Source: a virus
Reading direction: 5' to 3' (one strand)
DNA length: 38,492 bases
Virus record (IMG/VR): IMGVR_UViG_3300047564_001292
Span: 1 to 38,492 of that record
Shown here: positions 24,773 to 34,124 of the stretch, piece after piece
Layout of the letters: each line of letters starts with the position of its first letter
Numbering within the stretch: position 1 is the stretch's first letter
Translations under genes and position numbers: made by a program
The notes under the pieces: model-generated
What the model saw: only the letters and a program-made list of their open reading frames with translations
Told to the model about the DNA's origin: nothing
Database searches by the model: none

Positions 24773-27700
24773 GTGGCATATTTAAGTACTTTACTTGGGG
24801 CTAATTTCACTGGAGCACAAGGTACTCAAGGTGTCCAGGGAAGGCAGGGAACTACTGGCACTCAAGGAGCAACAGGAACACAAGGACTTCAGGGAATTCA
24901 GGGATCTTTAGGTCCTCAAGGAATTCAGGGAATTACAGGATCTCAGGGAGCAACAGGAACCCAAGGTCTTCAGGGAATTCAGGGAACTATAGGTCCTCAG
25001 GGTATTCAGGGAACTATAGGATCTCAAGGTATTCAAGGACGTCAGGGTATTCAGGGAACTATAGGTCCTCAGGGTATTCAGGGAACTATAGGATCTCAAG
25101 GTATTCAAGGACGTCAGGGTATTCAGGGAACTACAGGATCTCAGGGAACTACAGGTGCAACTGGTGCGACTGGATCTCAAGGAACTACAGGAACTACTGG
25201 AACTACTGGTGCGACTGGATCTCAAGGAACTATAGGATCTCAAGGAACTGCAGGCGCGACTGGCGCGACTGGATCTCAGGGAACTGCAGGATCTCAAGGA
25301 ACTATAGGATCTCAGGGTATTCAAGGTGTTCAAGGTATTCAAGGACGTCAGGGTATTCAGGGAACCACAGGAACTACAGGTTCTCAAGGAACTACAGGAA
25401 CCACAGGAACTACAGGTTCTCAAGGAACTACAGGAACCCAAGGAACTACAGGAACCACAGGAACTACAGGTTCTCAAGGAACAACTGGATCTCAAGGAAC
25501 AACTGGATCTCAAGGTGTTCAGGGTCGTCAAGGGACTACAGGTGCATCAGGAGAAACTGGTGCTACTGGTGCTCAAGGAACTACAGGTTCTCAAGGAATC
25601 CAAGGAATTACAGGTCCAGTAGCAGGTTCCGCAAATCAAGTTGTATATAAAGACGGATCTAATAACCCAACAGGTTCTAGTAATTTAACTTTTAATGGAA
25701 CTGCACTTTATGCAAATCAAATTACTGGTCCAGCGGAACTTGTAATTGATCCAACGTCTATTGGAGATAATACTGGAGCAGTAAGAATTAAAGGTGATTT
25801 ATATGTTGATGGTTCAAACTTCATAGTCAATTCATCAACAATTGAGTTGGCAGATTTTGTGGTTGGTATTGCATCTACAGTAGCAACAAATGCACTTCTT
25901 GATGGAGCTGGTATTGGTATTGGATCCGTAGGAATTCGCAAGACAATTACTTGGAATAATACTGCAACCGCATTAACATCGAGCGAAGATTGGAATCTTG
26001 CTTCAGGTAAGCAATATAAGATTAATGGAACTTCGGTATTAACTTCAACAACACTAGGTTCTGGAGTTGTCAATTCATCTTTAACTTCCGTTGGAACATT
26101 AGGTCTATTAAATGTTACTGGTATTGTTACTGCATCTAGATTTGTTTCTAATGTGGCAACAGGAACTGCACCATTCACAGTCTCTTCAACGACTCTTGTA
26201 TCTAATTTAAATGCCGATTTACTTGATGGGTTAAATTCCGCATCGACAAACACAGCATCAACTATTGTAGCAAGAGATGCTTCAGGTAACTTTAGTGCTG
26301 GCACTATTAGTGCTTCGTTGACAGGTTCTGCTTCAAACAACGTGTTGAAAGCAGGCGACACGATGACAGGTCAATTGATTTCAACTCTTGCAAATAATAC
26401 TGCAACTGGTGGTGGTCAAATATACCTGAATGGGGCAAATGGAAATAGAATTGATTTTAATACAAATGGTGTTGCTGCTCCGACAACTACAACAAGAAGT
26501 GCTGGAACTAAGTTAGTTTTATGGCCAGGACTAAGTGCAACTAATGTTGATTATGCACTTGGTATTGATAGTTCTACTATGTGGTATTCTGTTGATACTA
26601 CTTCAGCACAATTTAAGTGGTTTGCAGGAACTAGTAATGTCGCCACTTTAACTGGCGCCGGAAACTTCAGTGCGACTGGAAGTATTACTGGAAATACAAT
26701 CGTAAAATCTGGAGGAACTTCGTCTCAGTTCTTAAAAGCAGATGGATCTGTAGATACTAATACCTATATTACTTCTGCTTCTGTAGGCAATGGAACTCTG
26801 TCTTTAGCAGTTTCCGGAACTGGTCTTTCTGGTTCAGCATCATTTACTGCAAACCAAAGTGGAAATACAACTTTTACAGTAACATCTAATGCAACTTCAG
26901 CAAACACAGCATCTGCAATAGTTGCTAGAGATGCTTCGGGTAACTTTACTGCGGGAACAATTACTGCAAATTTAACAGGAAATATAACAAATACAGTTAC
27001 AGGAACTAATTCAACTGCACTAGTTTATGGTAATATGGCAGATAACGACCAATTTAGAATTTTAATTGGCGGAACTGCTTCTAATGCTGGATATGTTGAA
27101 ATTGCAACAGCAGATGACGGAACTGAACCAATTTATGTAAGACAATATACGGGCGTATTTACAACACTTGCAAGAACTGCCACACTACTTGATGGAAGTG
27201 GAAATACTAGTTTTCCTGGCAGTGTTACAGGAAATACAATCGTAAAATCTGGAGGAACTTCTTCTCAGTTCCTAAAAGCAGATGGATCCGTTGATTCTAA
27301 TACTTATATTACTTCAGCTTCTGTAGGTAACGGAACTCTTACTTTAGGAGTTTCTGGAACTGGTCTTTCTGGTTCCGCATCATTTACCGCAAACCAAAGT
27401 GGTGCTACCACATTCACTGTAACTTCGAACGCGACTTCAGCAAACACAGCATCTGCAATAGTTGCTAGAGATGCTTCTGGAAACTTTACTGCTGGAACTA
27501 TTACTGCTACAAGTTTCTCAGGTTCCTTAGCAAACACATTAACTTTAAATACCTCAGGAACTGGATTATCTGGATCCACAACATTTAATAACTCTGGTGC
27601 AGCAACATTTACCGTAACATCTAACGCGACTTCTGCAAACACAGCATCTGCAATAGTTGCTAGAGATGCTTCCGGAAACTTTACTGCTGGAACTATTACT

Positions 27701-30043
27701 GCTGCAACTTCATTTGTAAAATCTGGAGGAACTTCATCTCAGTTCTTAAAAGCAGATGGTTCTGTTGACTCCAATGCTTACATTACTTCTGCTTCTGTAG
27801 GCAATGGAACTCTGACTTTAGCAGTTTCCGGAACTGGATTATCTGGATCTGCATCATTTACGGCAAACCAAAGTGGTGCGACAACATTCACAGTAACCTC
27901 TAATGCAACTAATGCAAATACAGCATCTGCAATAGTTGCTCGTGATGCTTCGGGTAACTTTAGTGCTGGCACAATATCAGCAGGATTATCCGCTTCTGCA
28001 GACGCGGCAATTGTCAATCAAAACAACGGAAACTCTGCTGCTTGGTATGGTAGAATTCTTTCTAAAAACTCAACCAGTGATAAAGCATCATTCTTAGGAA
28101 CTTATGGTAGTATTGCTGGAGTTTTTGCACATAATAATGCTCTAAGTGCTTGGACGGATTTATATGTGAATACCGTTGATGGTGGAAGCAATGGTGGTAC
28201 AGTAAGAATGCCCCCCTCCGTCTTAGTCAATGGAAGCCAAGTTTGGCACGCTGGTAATGATGGTGCAGGTAGTGGATTAGATGCCGATTTAATTGATGGT
28301 ATTAATTCCACTGGTTTATTCAATAATATGGGAGCTCTTCACTCTACAAGAAGTAGTTTTGATGCCACAACACCTTCTTATGATTTTGGTTTTAGATTTG
28401 TTCAAGGAAGCACCAATGGTCCAGGAACTTCTGGATCTCAATTCTATTCTTGGTATATTGGTCTAGGTTCTGAATATGCAGCGACTGGTGCTGGTTCTTA
28501 TGGAGCAATGTTTGCTGTTGATAGAAATGTCACCAACCCATATTTAACAGTTAGATATAATGAAGGAAATTCTTTCACTTCCTGGTATAAGATCAGAGCA
28601 GGTGCTGCGGACCAAGTAATAAATTCAGTTACCTTTAATAACGGTGGTGCTGGTGGTGCATCTGGTAGCACATTTAATGGAAGTGGTGCTTTAACAGTTT
28701 CTTATAACACAATCGGTGCATCTCCGTTAGCAGGTTCCACTAGTTTAACCACCACTGGTACTGTAACTACTGGTACTTGGTCTGGTTCTTTTGGTGCTGT
28801 ATCTGGTGCTAACTTAACTAGTCTTACTGCAGGAAACTTAAGTGGAACAATACCTTCAGCAGTATTAGGTAACTCAGTTCACTTCATTGGCACTACTTCT
28901 ATTGCACTAAACAGAGCATCTGCTGCTCAAACTTTAACTGGAGTAAATATTGATGGCAGTTCTGGTTCTTGTACTGGTAATGCTGCCACAGCAACTAGTG
29001 CCGACCAAATAGACGGAATTGCATTTAGAAATTCAAATAGCACATCAGCGATTAGTGCTCCAGATACATTAGATAGCAATGGAATTGGATATGTAACTAA
29101 TATATCACTTTATAGCCAAACTGACGGTGCTTTATATGCACAAGCATATAGTGCAGCTTGGCAACATCAGATATATGGAGATTATAGAACTGGTCAAATA
29201 GCAATAAGAGGTAAAAATAATGGAACTTGGCAGGCTTGGCGTAATGTTCTCGATAGCACTAATTACACTACATATGCTGCTGCAAGTAACCATACACACG
29301 GTAATATTACCAATGCTGGTGCTATTGGTTCTGTAGCAAACCTACCAATTATTACAACAACAAGTGGTGTATTAACTACTGGTTCATTTGGTTCAGCAGC
29401 AAATACTTTCTGTCAAGGTAATGATTCTCGTCTAAGTGATACTAGAAACACAACTAATAGCATTACGTTTAACAATGCTGGTGCTGGGGATGCCAGCGGA
29501 ACAACTTTCAATGGATCCACCGCAAGAACAATTTCATACAACACAATCGGCGCATCTCCGTTAGCAGGTTCCACTAGTTTAACTACAACTGGCACCGTAA
29601 CTAATGGTACTTGGTCTGGTACTTTTGGTGTCGTATCTGGTGCTAACTTAACTAATTTGACTGCAGGAAACTTAAGTGGAACAATACCTTCAGCAGTATT
29701 AGGTAACTCAGTTCACTTCATTGGTACTACTTCTATTGCACTCAATAGAGCATCTGCTTCACAAAGTTTAACTGGCGTAAGCATTGATGGTTCTTCAGGT
29801 TCTTGTACTGGCAACTCTTCTACTGCAACAACCTTACAAACAACAAGAACTATTTGGGGTCAAAACTTTAATGGTAGTGCCAATGTTTCTGGTGCATTGA
29901 CTGGAGTAACTAATATAACTGCTACTGGCAACATTGCTGCCGATGGTGCATTCCGTGCAGAGTCTTCAGACTCTACACAAAGATTTGATATTTACTATAA
30001 TGAGACTACTGATAGTCTTGATTTTGATTATCTCACCGCATAA
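24773..30043 (+). CDS. Second collagen-like long tail fibre (1756 aa)
   Basis: The start is a GTG at 24773 (AYLSTLLGANFTGAQ), preceded by AGGAACCGAAG. About residues 14-283 are Gly-X-Y repeats with the same [18 protein letters not shown] module as the giant fibre. The distal part is T4-fibre-like: NADLLDG, VARDASGNFTAGTITA and SGGTSSQFLKADGSVD units, VWHAGNDGAGSGLDADLIDG, and a 1200-1300 region with FRFVQGSTNGPG and YSWYIGLGSEYA. It ends ESSDSTQRFDIYYNETTDSL-DFDYLTA with no S74 chaperone, so folding may depend on the small proteins that follow. Two 367-nt repeats (offset 834 nt) lie near its end. It is most likely a long fibre subunit involved in host binding. Confidence 0.85.
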   Translation: MAYLSTLLGANFTGAQGTQGVQGRQGTTGTQGATGTQGLQGIQGSLGPQGIQGITGSQGATGTQGLQGIQGTIGPQGIQGTIGSQGIQGRQGIQGTIGPQGIQGTIGSQGIQGRQGIQGTTGSQGTTGATGATGSQGTTGTTGTTGATGSQGTIGSQGTAGATGATGSQGTAGSQGTIGSQGIQGVQGIQGRQGIQGTTGTTGSQGTTGTTGTTGSQGTTGTQGTTGTTGTTGSQGTTGSQGTTGSQGVQGRQGTTGASGETGATGAQGTTGSQGIQGITGPVAGSANQVVYKDGSNNPTGSSNLTFNGTALYANQITGPAELVIDPTSIGDNTGAVRIKGDLYVDGSNFIVNSSTIELADFVVGIASTVATNALLDGAGIGIGSVGIRKTITWNNTATALTSSEDWNLASGKQYKINGTSVLTSTTLGSGVVNSSLTSVGTLGLLNVTGIVTASRFVSNVATGTAPFTVSSTTLVSNLNADLLDGLNSASTNTASTIVARDASGNFSAGTISASLTGSASNNVLKAGDTMTGQLISTLANNTATGGGQIYLNGANGNRIDFNTNGVAAPTTTTRSAGTKLVLWPGLSATNVDYALGIDSSTMWYSVDTTSAQFKWFAGTSNVATLTGAGNFSATGSITGNTIVKSGGTSSQFLKADGSVDTNTYITSASVGNGTLSLAVSGTGLSGSASFTANQSGNTTFTVTSNATSANTASAIVARDASGNFTAGTITANLTGNITNTVTGTNSTALVYGNMADNDQFRILIGGTASNAGYVEIATADDGTEPIYVRQYTGVFTTLARTATLLDGSGNTSFPGSVTGNTIVKSGGTSSQFLKADGSVDSNTYITSASVGNGTLTLGVSGTGLSGSASFTANQSGATTFTVTSNATSANTASAIVARDASGNFTAGTITATSFSGSLANTLTLNTSGTGLSGSTTFNNSGAATFTVTSNATSANTASAIVARDASGNFTAGTITAATSFVKSGGTSSQFLKADGSVDSNAYITSASVGNGTLTLAVSGTGLSGSASFTANQSGATTFTVTSNATNANTASAIVARDASGNFSAGTISAGLSASADAAIVNQNNGNSAAWYGRILSKNSTSDKASFLGTYGSIAGVFAHNNALSAWTDLYVNTVDGGSNGGTVRMPPSVLVNGSQVWHAGNDGAGSGLDADLIDGINSTGLFNNMGALHSTRSSFDATTPSYDFGFRFVQGSTNGPGTSGSQFYSWYIGLGSEYAATGAGSYGAMFAVDRNVTNPYLTVRYNEGNSFTSWYKIRAGAADQVINSVTFNNGGAGGASGSTFNGSGALTVSYNTIGASPLAGSTSLTTTGTVTTGTWSGSFGAVSGANLTSLTAGNLSGTIPSAVLGNSVHFIGTTSIALNRASAAQTLTGVNIDGSSGSCTGNAATATSADQIDGIAFRNSNSTSAISAPDTLDSNGIGYVTNISLYSQTDGALYAQAYSAAWQHQIYGDYRTGQIAIRGKNNGTWQAWRNVLDSTNYTTYAAASNHTHGNITNAGAIGSVANLPIITTTSGVLTTGSFGSAANTFCQGNDSRLSDTRNTTNSITFNNAGAGDASGTTFNGSTARTISYNTIGASPLAGSTSLTTTGTVTNGTWSGTFGVVSGANLTNLTAGNLSGTIPSAVLGNSVHFIGTTSIALNRASASQSLTGVSIDGSSGSCTGNSSTATTLQTTRTIWGQNFNGSANVSGALTGVTNITATGNIAADGAFRAESSDSTQRFDIYYNETTDSLDFDYLTA
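24812..25621 (+). repeat. Collagen-like block of the second fibre (270 residues)
   Basis: A continuous Gly-X-Y run beginning GAQGTQGVQGRQ. It contains two identical adjacent 72-nt copies (24982-25053 and 25054-25125) and ends in the junction [16 protein letters not shown] shared with the giant fibre. Confidence 0.95.
26701..27972 (+). repeat. Repeated fibre shaft modules
   Basis: The module SGGTSSQFLKADGSVD followed by YITSASVGNGTL, GTGLSGSASFTANQSG and TASAIVARDASGNF starts near 26701, 27241 and 27714, with a half copy near 27541-27712. Synonymous differences separate the copies. Confidence 0.85.
28624..28990 (+). repeat. Copy A of a 367-nt intragenic direct repeat
   Basis: It encodes TIGASPLAGSTSLTTTGTV through SIALNRASAAQTLTGV and SGSCTGNAATA. 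Copy B lies exactly 834 nt downstream without net length change. Confidence 0.85.
29458..29824 (+). repeat. Copy B of the 367-nt intragenic direct repeat
   Basis: It encodes the same series (TIGASPLAGSTSLTTTGTV, then SIALNRASASQSLTGV) with scattered substitutions relative to copy A. Confidence 0.85.
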
Positions 30044-30057
30044 TATAAATATAAATA
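30044..30057 (+). promoter_or_regulatory. Double overlapping late promoter TATAAATATAAATA
   Basis: Two exact TATAAATA octamers overlap by two bases immediately after the fibre stop and 20 nt before the ATG at 30078. This is the best late promoter candidate in the right half. Confidence 0.65.
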
Positions 30058-30077
30058 AATTTTTACTATTCTAAAAA

Positions 30078-30290
30078 ATGACTGACCAACAACAAGATCT
30101 AAAAAATATTATTGAGACACAAAAAACTTTGATCAACGAAATCAATGAACTCAATAATTCCATTGCCGTGAAAAAGGAATTAGCACTAAAGTATCAAGGA
30201 ATTATTGAGTATCTGACTGCTTCAGGTGTTACTTTGCCTGAACCAGAAACAGAAGAACAGGCCATTGAAATTCAATCTGAGGGAGAATAA
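30078..30290 (+). CDS. Small coiled-coil protein after the long fibre (70 aa)
   Basis: A 70-residue helical protein: MTDQQQDLKNIIETQKTLIN, then heptads to about residue 45 and an acidic tail (PEPETEEQAIEIQSEGE). Size, charge and position directly downstream of a fibre that lacks its own chaperone recall small fibre-assembly factors (as T4 gp57A or gp38 act for T4 fibres), although no sequence identity to those is claimed. A double late promoter precedes it. A GGGAG sequence at its 3' end lies just upstream of the next start. Confidence 0.65.
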   Translation: MTDQQQDLKNIIETQKTLINEINELNNSIAVKKELALKYQGIIEYLTASGVTLPEPETEEQAIEIQSEGE

Positions 30291-30295
30291 ATGCA

Positions 30296-30610
30296 ATGAC
30301 GGAAGAAATGCAACCTGGTATATCATACCCAGTTATTACATATACTGTTGGTGATTATGTTGAAGGTGATAATTCTGTAGAAGTCACCTACACGAATAGT
30401 CAAGGATTTATCTACAAGAGAATGGTCAATATTCCATATCTAGAAATTGGACAATATGAAGAAGGTGAAAGTTCTATTGACCAACCATACTTTCAAGAAA
30501 TTCTTGAAGGGCAATTGATGGGAGTTATTAATAAAGCAAGAATGGGTCTTATTACTTTTATAGATCCAAATGCACCAACAGAACCAGTAGGAATAGGAAC
30601 GACTTCATAA
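30296..30610 (+). CDS. Small beta-rich protein of unknown function (104 aa)
   Basis: The ATG at 30296 is used; another ATG 5 nt earlier is out of frame and closes at once. The protein contains ISYPVITYTVGDYVEGDNSV, QGFIYKRMVNIPYLEIGQYE and GVINKARMGLITFIDPN, ending EPVGIGTTS. The VEVTYTNSQGFIYKR segment suggests a beta-sheet protein. No family is recognised. It lies between the coiled-coil protein and the glycine-rich adhesin-like gene with gaps under 10 nt, so it belongs to the fibre operon. Confidence 0.6.
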   Translation: MTEEMQPGISYPVITYTVGDYVEGDNSVEVTYTNSQGFIYKRMVNIPYLEIGQYEEGESSIDQPYFQEILEGQLMGVINKARMGLITFIDPNAPTEPVGIGTTS

Positions 30611-30619
30611 TCTTAACCT

Positions 30620-32386
30620 ATGACTATAGCAGCAAGACTCACCAGTATCGGCACCTTTTTCGCATATGATTATGACGAAACTGTGGTGACCAAATTTAGA
30701 ATAGGTAGTGATGGAACTGCTTATTCTAATGAGTTTGATGAAAATACTTCAACAACACTAAGTGGCACTAAAAGAATGAGTGTCACTTCTCTTGGGAATT
30801 TGATTGTTTTAGATTCAATTAATGAGATTGATCCATTTATAACCACAGTTCCAACAACTGGACTTCAACTTAATATTGATCCAGCACAACCACCTGCATC
30901 TGAAACTCTTCCAGTAGGTCAGCAAGCATATACAACAGCACAAACTACAACTTTCACTGTTCCCAATGGTTGTACTTCAATTTCTGCAGTCTGTATCGGT
31001 GGTGGTGGAGGAGGTGGTGGATCTGATTCCAGAAGTGAAGGAACTCAAGGTGGCGCTGGTGGGGCATTATGCTATGGAACGATAGCAGTAACACCAGGAG
31101 AACAACTTACAATAGTTGTTGGTTCTGGTGGAAATGGAGGTGGTTCTGGAAATGATGGTAGTAATGGCGGAAATACCTCAATATCAAGAGGTGCCACAGC
31201 ATTATTGACTGCAAATGGAGGAAGCGGAGGAAATGAAAGGAGCACTGGTGCTGTAGGCGCAGCAACATATACAGTCAATACTACATTTGTTACCAGTAGT
31301 GGTGGTGGCAATGGTGGTGGTTGTAATGGTAGTTCTAATAGCGGTGGCGCTGGCGGTGGCGGTGCTGGTGGATATTCTGGCAATGGTGGAACTGGTGGTG
31401 GAGGAACAACAGGTGCTAGTGCTGGGCAAGGAGGAGGATCTGGTGGTGGTGGCCACACGACTTCAGGTTTAGGCGCAGGCGGTGGTGGAACTGGAATTTT
31501 AGGTTCTGGTTCAAATGGAGCTGCTGGAACTTCTGGCGCAACACCAACTGGAGGTGGAAGAGGTTCTTACATATCAGGTTCTTTCCCAACTTCTGGAACA
31601 AGAGCTGCCGGTGGAGCATATGGCGGTGGTGGTGGTGGATATGCTGCAAATGCTAATGGTTCTGGTGGCAATGGTGGTGTTGGTGCTGTAAGAATTATTT
31701 GGGGAACTGGTAGATCTTATCCTTCAACCAGTGTTGCTGATGCTACTGTGGTTAATTATGCATTCACTTTATCAGACTTAAGTGGCAATTCAAGAACCGC
31801 AAGTGCTGTAAATGGAGCAAGTCGCAATGCTTCACTTAATGGTGGTGTTGTAGTTTATGATGGAACAAACGATTATATGACTGTTACCTCATATAAAGGT
31901 GTGACAGGAACTGGTGCAAGAACTTCTATTGTGTGGTTCAAAGCAAGTGTTCCAAACACTTTTGATCGAATTATGGGTTGGGGGGCAACAACGGCAGCAG
32001 GAAATAAATGGGGAATGGAACCCGATTCCACAACATTTAAACTTCATCTATCAACTTCAAACGGAGCATATGCTGTTGGTGGTTCAACAACTCCTAATAT
32101 TATGGATGGAAAATGGCATATGATTGCAGCATCAGTTGGTGCAAGTCAAACTGTAAATGATATTAAGTTATATGTGGATGGAAATTTATTGACTGATGTA
32201 ACCCGTGCTCTTGGGGCAACAGCAATTAATACATCTTCAAGTGCTGATGTGTCTTTTGGTGCATCACTTGCCGATGCTTCTCCAGAATATTTAAATGGTC
32301 ACACTTCCCAAGTTTTAATTTATAATGTTCAGTTAAGTGATCTAGAAATAAAACAAGTTCATAGAACGATTCTTAATCGTTTTTAA
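30620..32386 (+). CDS. Glycine-rich adhesin-like virion protein with LamG-type C-terminus (588 aa)
   Basis: Residues 1-105 form an attachment region (FRIGSDGTAYSNEFDE). From about 110 a glycine-rich domain begins TFTVPNGCTSISAVCIGG and runs to about 365 with many G2-G8 clusters, TPGEQLTIVVGSGGNGGG and GAVRIIWGTGRSYPST. This resembles the glycine-rich domains of receptor-binding adhesins that fold as polyglycine-II sandwiches. Residues about 380-588 (VVVYDGTNDYMTV, TSIVWFKAS, DGKWHMIAASVGA, IKLYVDGNLL, QVLIYNVQLSDLEIKQVH) are a concanavalin/LamG-like carbohydrate-binding fold. It is probably a host-recognition protein. A weak terminator overlaps its end. Confidence 0.8.
   Translation: MTIAARLTSIGTFFAYDYDETVVTKFRIGSDGTAYSNEFDENTSTTLSGTKRMSVTSLGNLIVLDSINEIDPFITTVPTTGLQLNIDPAQPPASETLPVGQQAYTTAQTTTFTVPNGCTSISAVCIGGGGGGGGSDSRSEGTQGGAGGALCYGTIAVTPGEQLTIVVGSGGNGGGSGNDGSNGGNTSISRGATALLTANGGSGGNERSTGAVGAATYTVNTTFVTSSGGGNGGGCNGSSNSGGAGGGGAGGYSGNGGTGGGGTTGASAGQGGGSGGGGHTTSGLGAGGGGTGILGSGSNGAAGTSGATPTGGGRGSYISGSFPTSGTRAAGGAYGGGGGGYAANANGSGGNGGVGAVRIIWGTGRSYPSTSVADATVVNYAFTLSDLSGNSRTASAVNGASRNASLNGGVVVYDGTNDYMTVTSYKGVTGTGARTSIVWFKASVPNTFDRIMGWGATTAAGNKWGMEPDSTTFKLHLSTSNGAYAVGGSTTPNIMDGKWHMIAASVGASQTVNDIKLYVDGNLLTDVTRALGATAINTSSSADVSFGASLADASPEYLNGHTSQVLIYNVQLSDLEIKQVHRTILNRF
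32365..32384 (+). terminator. Weak hairpin overlapping the stop of the adhesin-like gene
   Basis: AACGAT, loop TCTTA, ATCGTT is followed by a short T-run; the stem includes the last codons of the adhesin-like gene. Only six paired bases, so activity is uncertain. Confidence 0.45.
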
Positions 32387-32387
32387 T

Positions 32388-32395
32388 CATAAATA
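32388..32395 (+). promoter_or_regulatory. Late promoter-like octamer CATAAATA
   Basis: It lies immediately after the adhesin-like gene and 22 nt before the ATG at 32418. Confidence 0.55.
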
Positions 32396-32417
32396 TTAAA
32401 AAAACGATAGTTGCAAT

Positions 32418-33071
32418 ATGGCAAAACTTAAAAGTGGAACTAGAGTTTATGGTAATTTGCTAGTAGATGGTGTAGTTGATTTGACTGCATCAGCTTTAGC
32501 AACTGCGGTTTCTGGTGAAGTTCAATTTGATGGAACTGCATTTTATGGATCTCCTGCTGCGAGCACAAGAGGAGTAATTCCAACAGAACATTTAATTGTT
32601 TTATCTTCCACAAACACATTAACTTCTCAAACTGGTGTTCAACCACTCTTTGATGGTGGTGGTGGTCCTGCAGGTGGAGCAATTACTTTACCAGTAGGTA
32701 CATATAAATTTGAGTGCTTTTATGCTCTTGCATCAATGTCTACTTCTAGTGGTTCTTTTGGATTTGCTCTTGGTGGGACGGCAACAAAAACTGAAGGTTG
32801 GCACGCTTCTGCTACAAAATCTGCATTTACAACTGCCAGTACTCTTCAGGGAACTTGGAATACTGGTGCCAATACTTCTTTAGTTACTGCTAATACTACT
32901 GCTACTGGACATGCTTTCATTAGAGGTCATTTTCGTATTACTGTAACCGGAACTATTATTCCTCAAGTATCCTTAGGTGTTGGGGCAGCAGCAGTAGTTC
33001 AAACAAATAGTCACTTTATTTGCAATCCAGTTGGTAGTGCAACAGTCGTCAGTGTAGGAAACTGGGCGTAA
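32418..33071 (+). CDS. Beta-rich virion protein (217 aa)
   Basis: The N-terminus (MAKLKSGTRVYGNLLVDGVV) is a short attachment motif used by cyanophage fibre-like proteins. The remainder (TEHLIVLSSTNTLTSQTGVQ, GAITLPVGTYKFECFYALAS, FIRGHFRITVTGTIIPQVSL, ending VVSVGNWA) is a single beta-sandwich or C1q/jelly-roll-like domain. No catalytic motif is visible. It sits at the end of the fibre block with its own late promoter octamer and probably forms a small virion appendage or decoration. Confidence 0.7.
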   Translation: MAKLKSGTRVYGNLLVDGVVDLTASALATAVSGEVQFDGTAFYGSPAASTRGVIPTEHLIVLSSTNTLTSQTGVQPLFDGGGGPAGGAITLPVGTYKFECFYALASMSTSSGSFGFALGGTATKTEGWHASATKSAFTTASTLQGTWNTGANTSLVTANTTATGHAFIRGHFRITVTGTIIPQVSLGVGAAAVVQTNSHFICNPVGSATVVSVGNWA

Positions 33072-33096
33072 TATTAATATTGCATTCATAATATCG

Positions 33097-33104
33097 AATA
33101 AATA
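33097..33104 (+). promoter_or_regulatory. Late promoter-like octamer AATAAATA
   Basis: It lies 33 nt before the GH130-like gene at 33138, in an AT-rich 66-nt gap. Confidence 0.45.
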
Positions 33105-33137
33105 AAACAAATTAAAGTATTTTGCTTTGAAATCATA

Positions 33138-34124
33138 ATGACAAATTTTGTTAAACTTGCATTAGATAATGGTGGATCTATTAAACCCCTACTCATTAAT
33201 TCTAAAGATCTTTTAGGACCATCCCTCACAAATCCGTCAGTTCTTGTAGTTGATGATAAGATTTTAGTAAATATCAGAAACGTAAATTATACACTATATC
33301 ATTCGGAATTAAGCAAGTTTGAGCATTTGTGGGGTCCTCTATCATACATTCACCCCGAGAATGATATGCATTTGAGGACTACAAATTATATTGCAGAGTT
33401 GGATGAAAATTTAGATACAATTTATTACACAAAAATAGATACTTCTAAATTTGATACTTATCCACCACAATGGGATTTTGTTGGTCTTGAAGATTGTAGA
33501 TTAATCAATTGGGAAGACAAGATCTATGTTTGTGGCGTAAGAAGAGATCTAGATACAATCGGAACTGGGAGAATGGAACTCTCAGAACTCGAATTTGATG
33601 CGGGCGCAGTAAAAGAGGTTCTGAGGTATAGAATACCTGGGCCTCCACCAGATGATGAATATTGTATGAAGAATTGCACTCCAATCGAAGATATGCCATT
33701 TCATTTGATGAAGTGGACAAATCCAACTGCTTTGATGAAATTTAATATTGATGGAAGTCAAACAGAAGTCTTTGAAGTCAATTCTCGCGTCCCGATGCCA
33801 AAGGATATGAGAGGTGGATCTCAAGTAATCAAATATAATGGCGGTTATTTAACTCTAATTCACGAAACTGATTTATACAATTCAGAGCAAGGAAGAAAGG
33901 ACGCAACTTATCGTCATAGATTTGTTTGTTGGGATGGAAACTTTAAAAATCAAAGATTTTCTAAAGTATTCTCATTTTTAAATATGAAGATTGAGTTCTG
34001 CTGTGGACTTGCAGAATATAAAGATAGTTTTCTTATTACATTTGGCGCTTCAGATAATGCTGCTTATATCTTAAAAATTTCTAAATCATTTGTGGAGGAT
34101 TTTATCAATGAAGGAAGTAATTGA
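33138..34124 (+). CDS. GH130-like five-bladed propeller protein (328 aa)
   Basis: Repeated blade patterns are visible: NPSVLVVDDKILVNIRNVNY, GLEDCRLINWEDKIYVCGVR (residues 116-135), GGSQVIKYNGGYLTLIHE, and FCCGLAEYKDSFLITFGASD. The G-L-E-D-x-R-L motif corresponds to the acid-bearing signature of GH130 mannoside phosphorylases and related glycosidase-like propellers. Whether it is catalytic (phosphorolysis or hydrolysis of mannosides) or only glycan-binding cannot be told by eye. Its last 17 nt overlap the start of the methyltransferase fusion gene, whose ribosome site TGGAGGA lies inside this gene, so the two proteins are translationally linked. Confidence 0.65.
   Translation: MTNFVKLALDNGGSIKPLLINSKDLLGPSLTNPSVLVVDDKILVNIRNVNYTLYHSELSKFEHLWGPLSYIHPENDMHLRTTNYIAELDENLDTIYYTKIDTSKFDTYPPQWDFVGLEDCRLINWEDKIYVCGVRRDLDTIGTGRMELSELEFDAGAVKEVLRYRIPGPPPDDEYCMKNCTPIEDMPFHLMKWTNPTALMKFNIDGSQTEVFEVNSRVPMPKDMRGGSQVIKYNGGYLTLIHETDLYNSEQGRKDATYRHRFVCWDGNFKNQRFSKVFSFLNMKIEFCCGLAEYKDSFLITFGASDNAAYILKISKSFVEDFINEGSN

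Noticed and set aside
31072-31458. Pro-rich minus-strand ORF opposite the glycine-rich domain
   Set aside because: GGN codons read backwards give NCC (Pro, Thr, Ser, Ala); this is a shadow of the adhesin-like gene.
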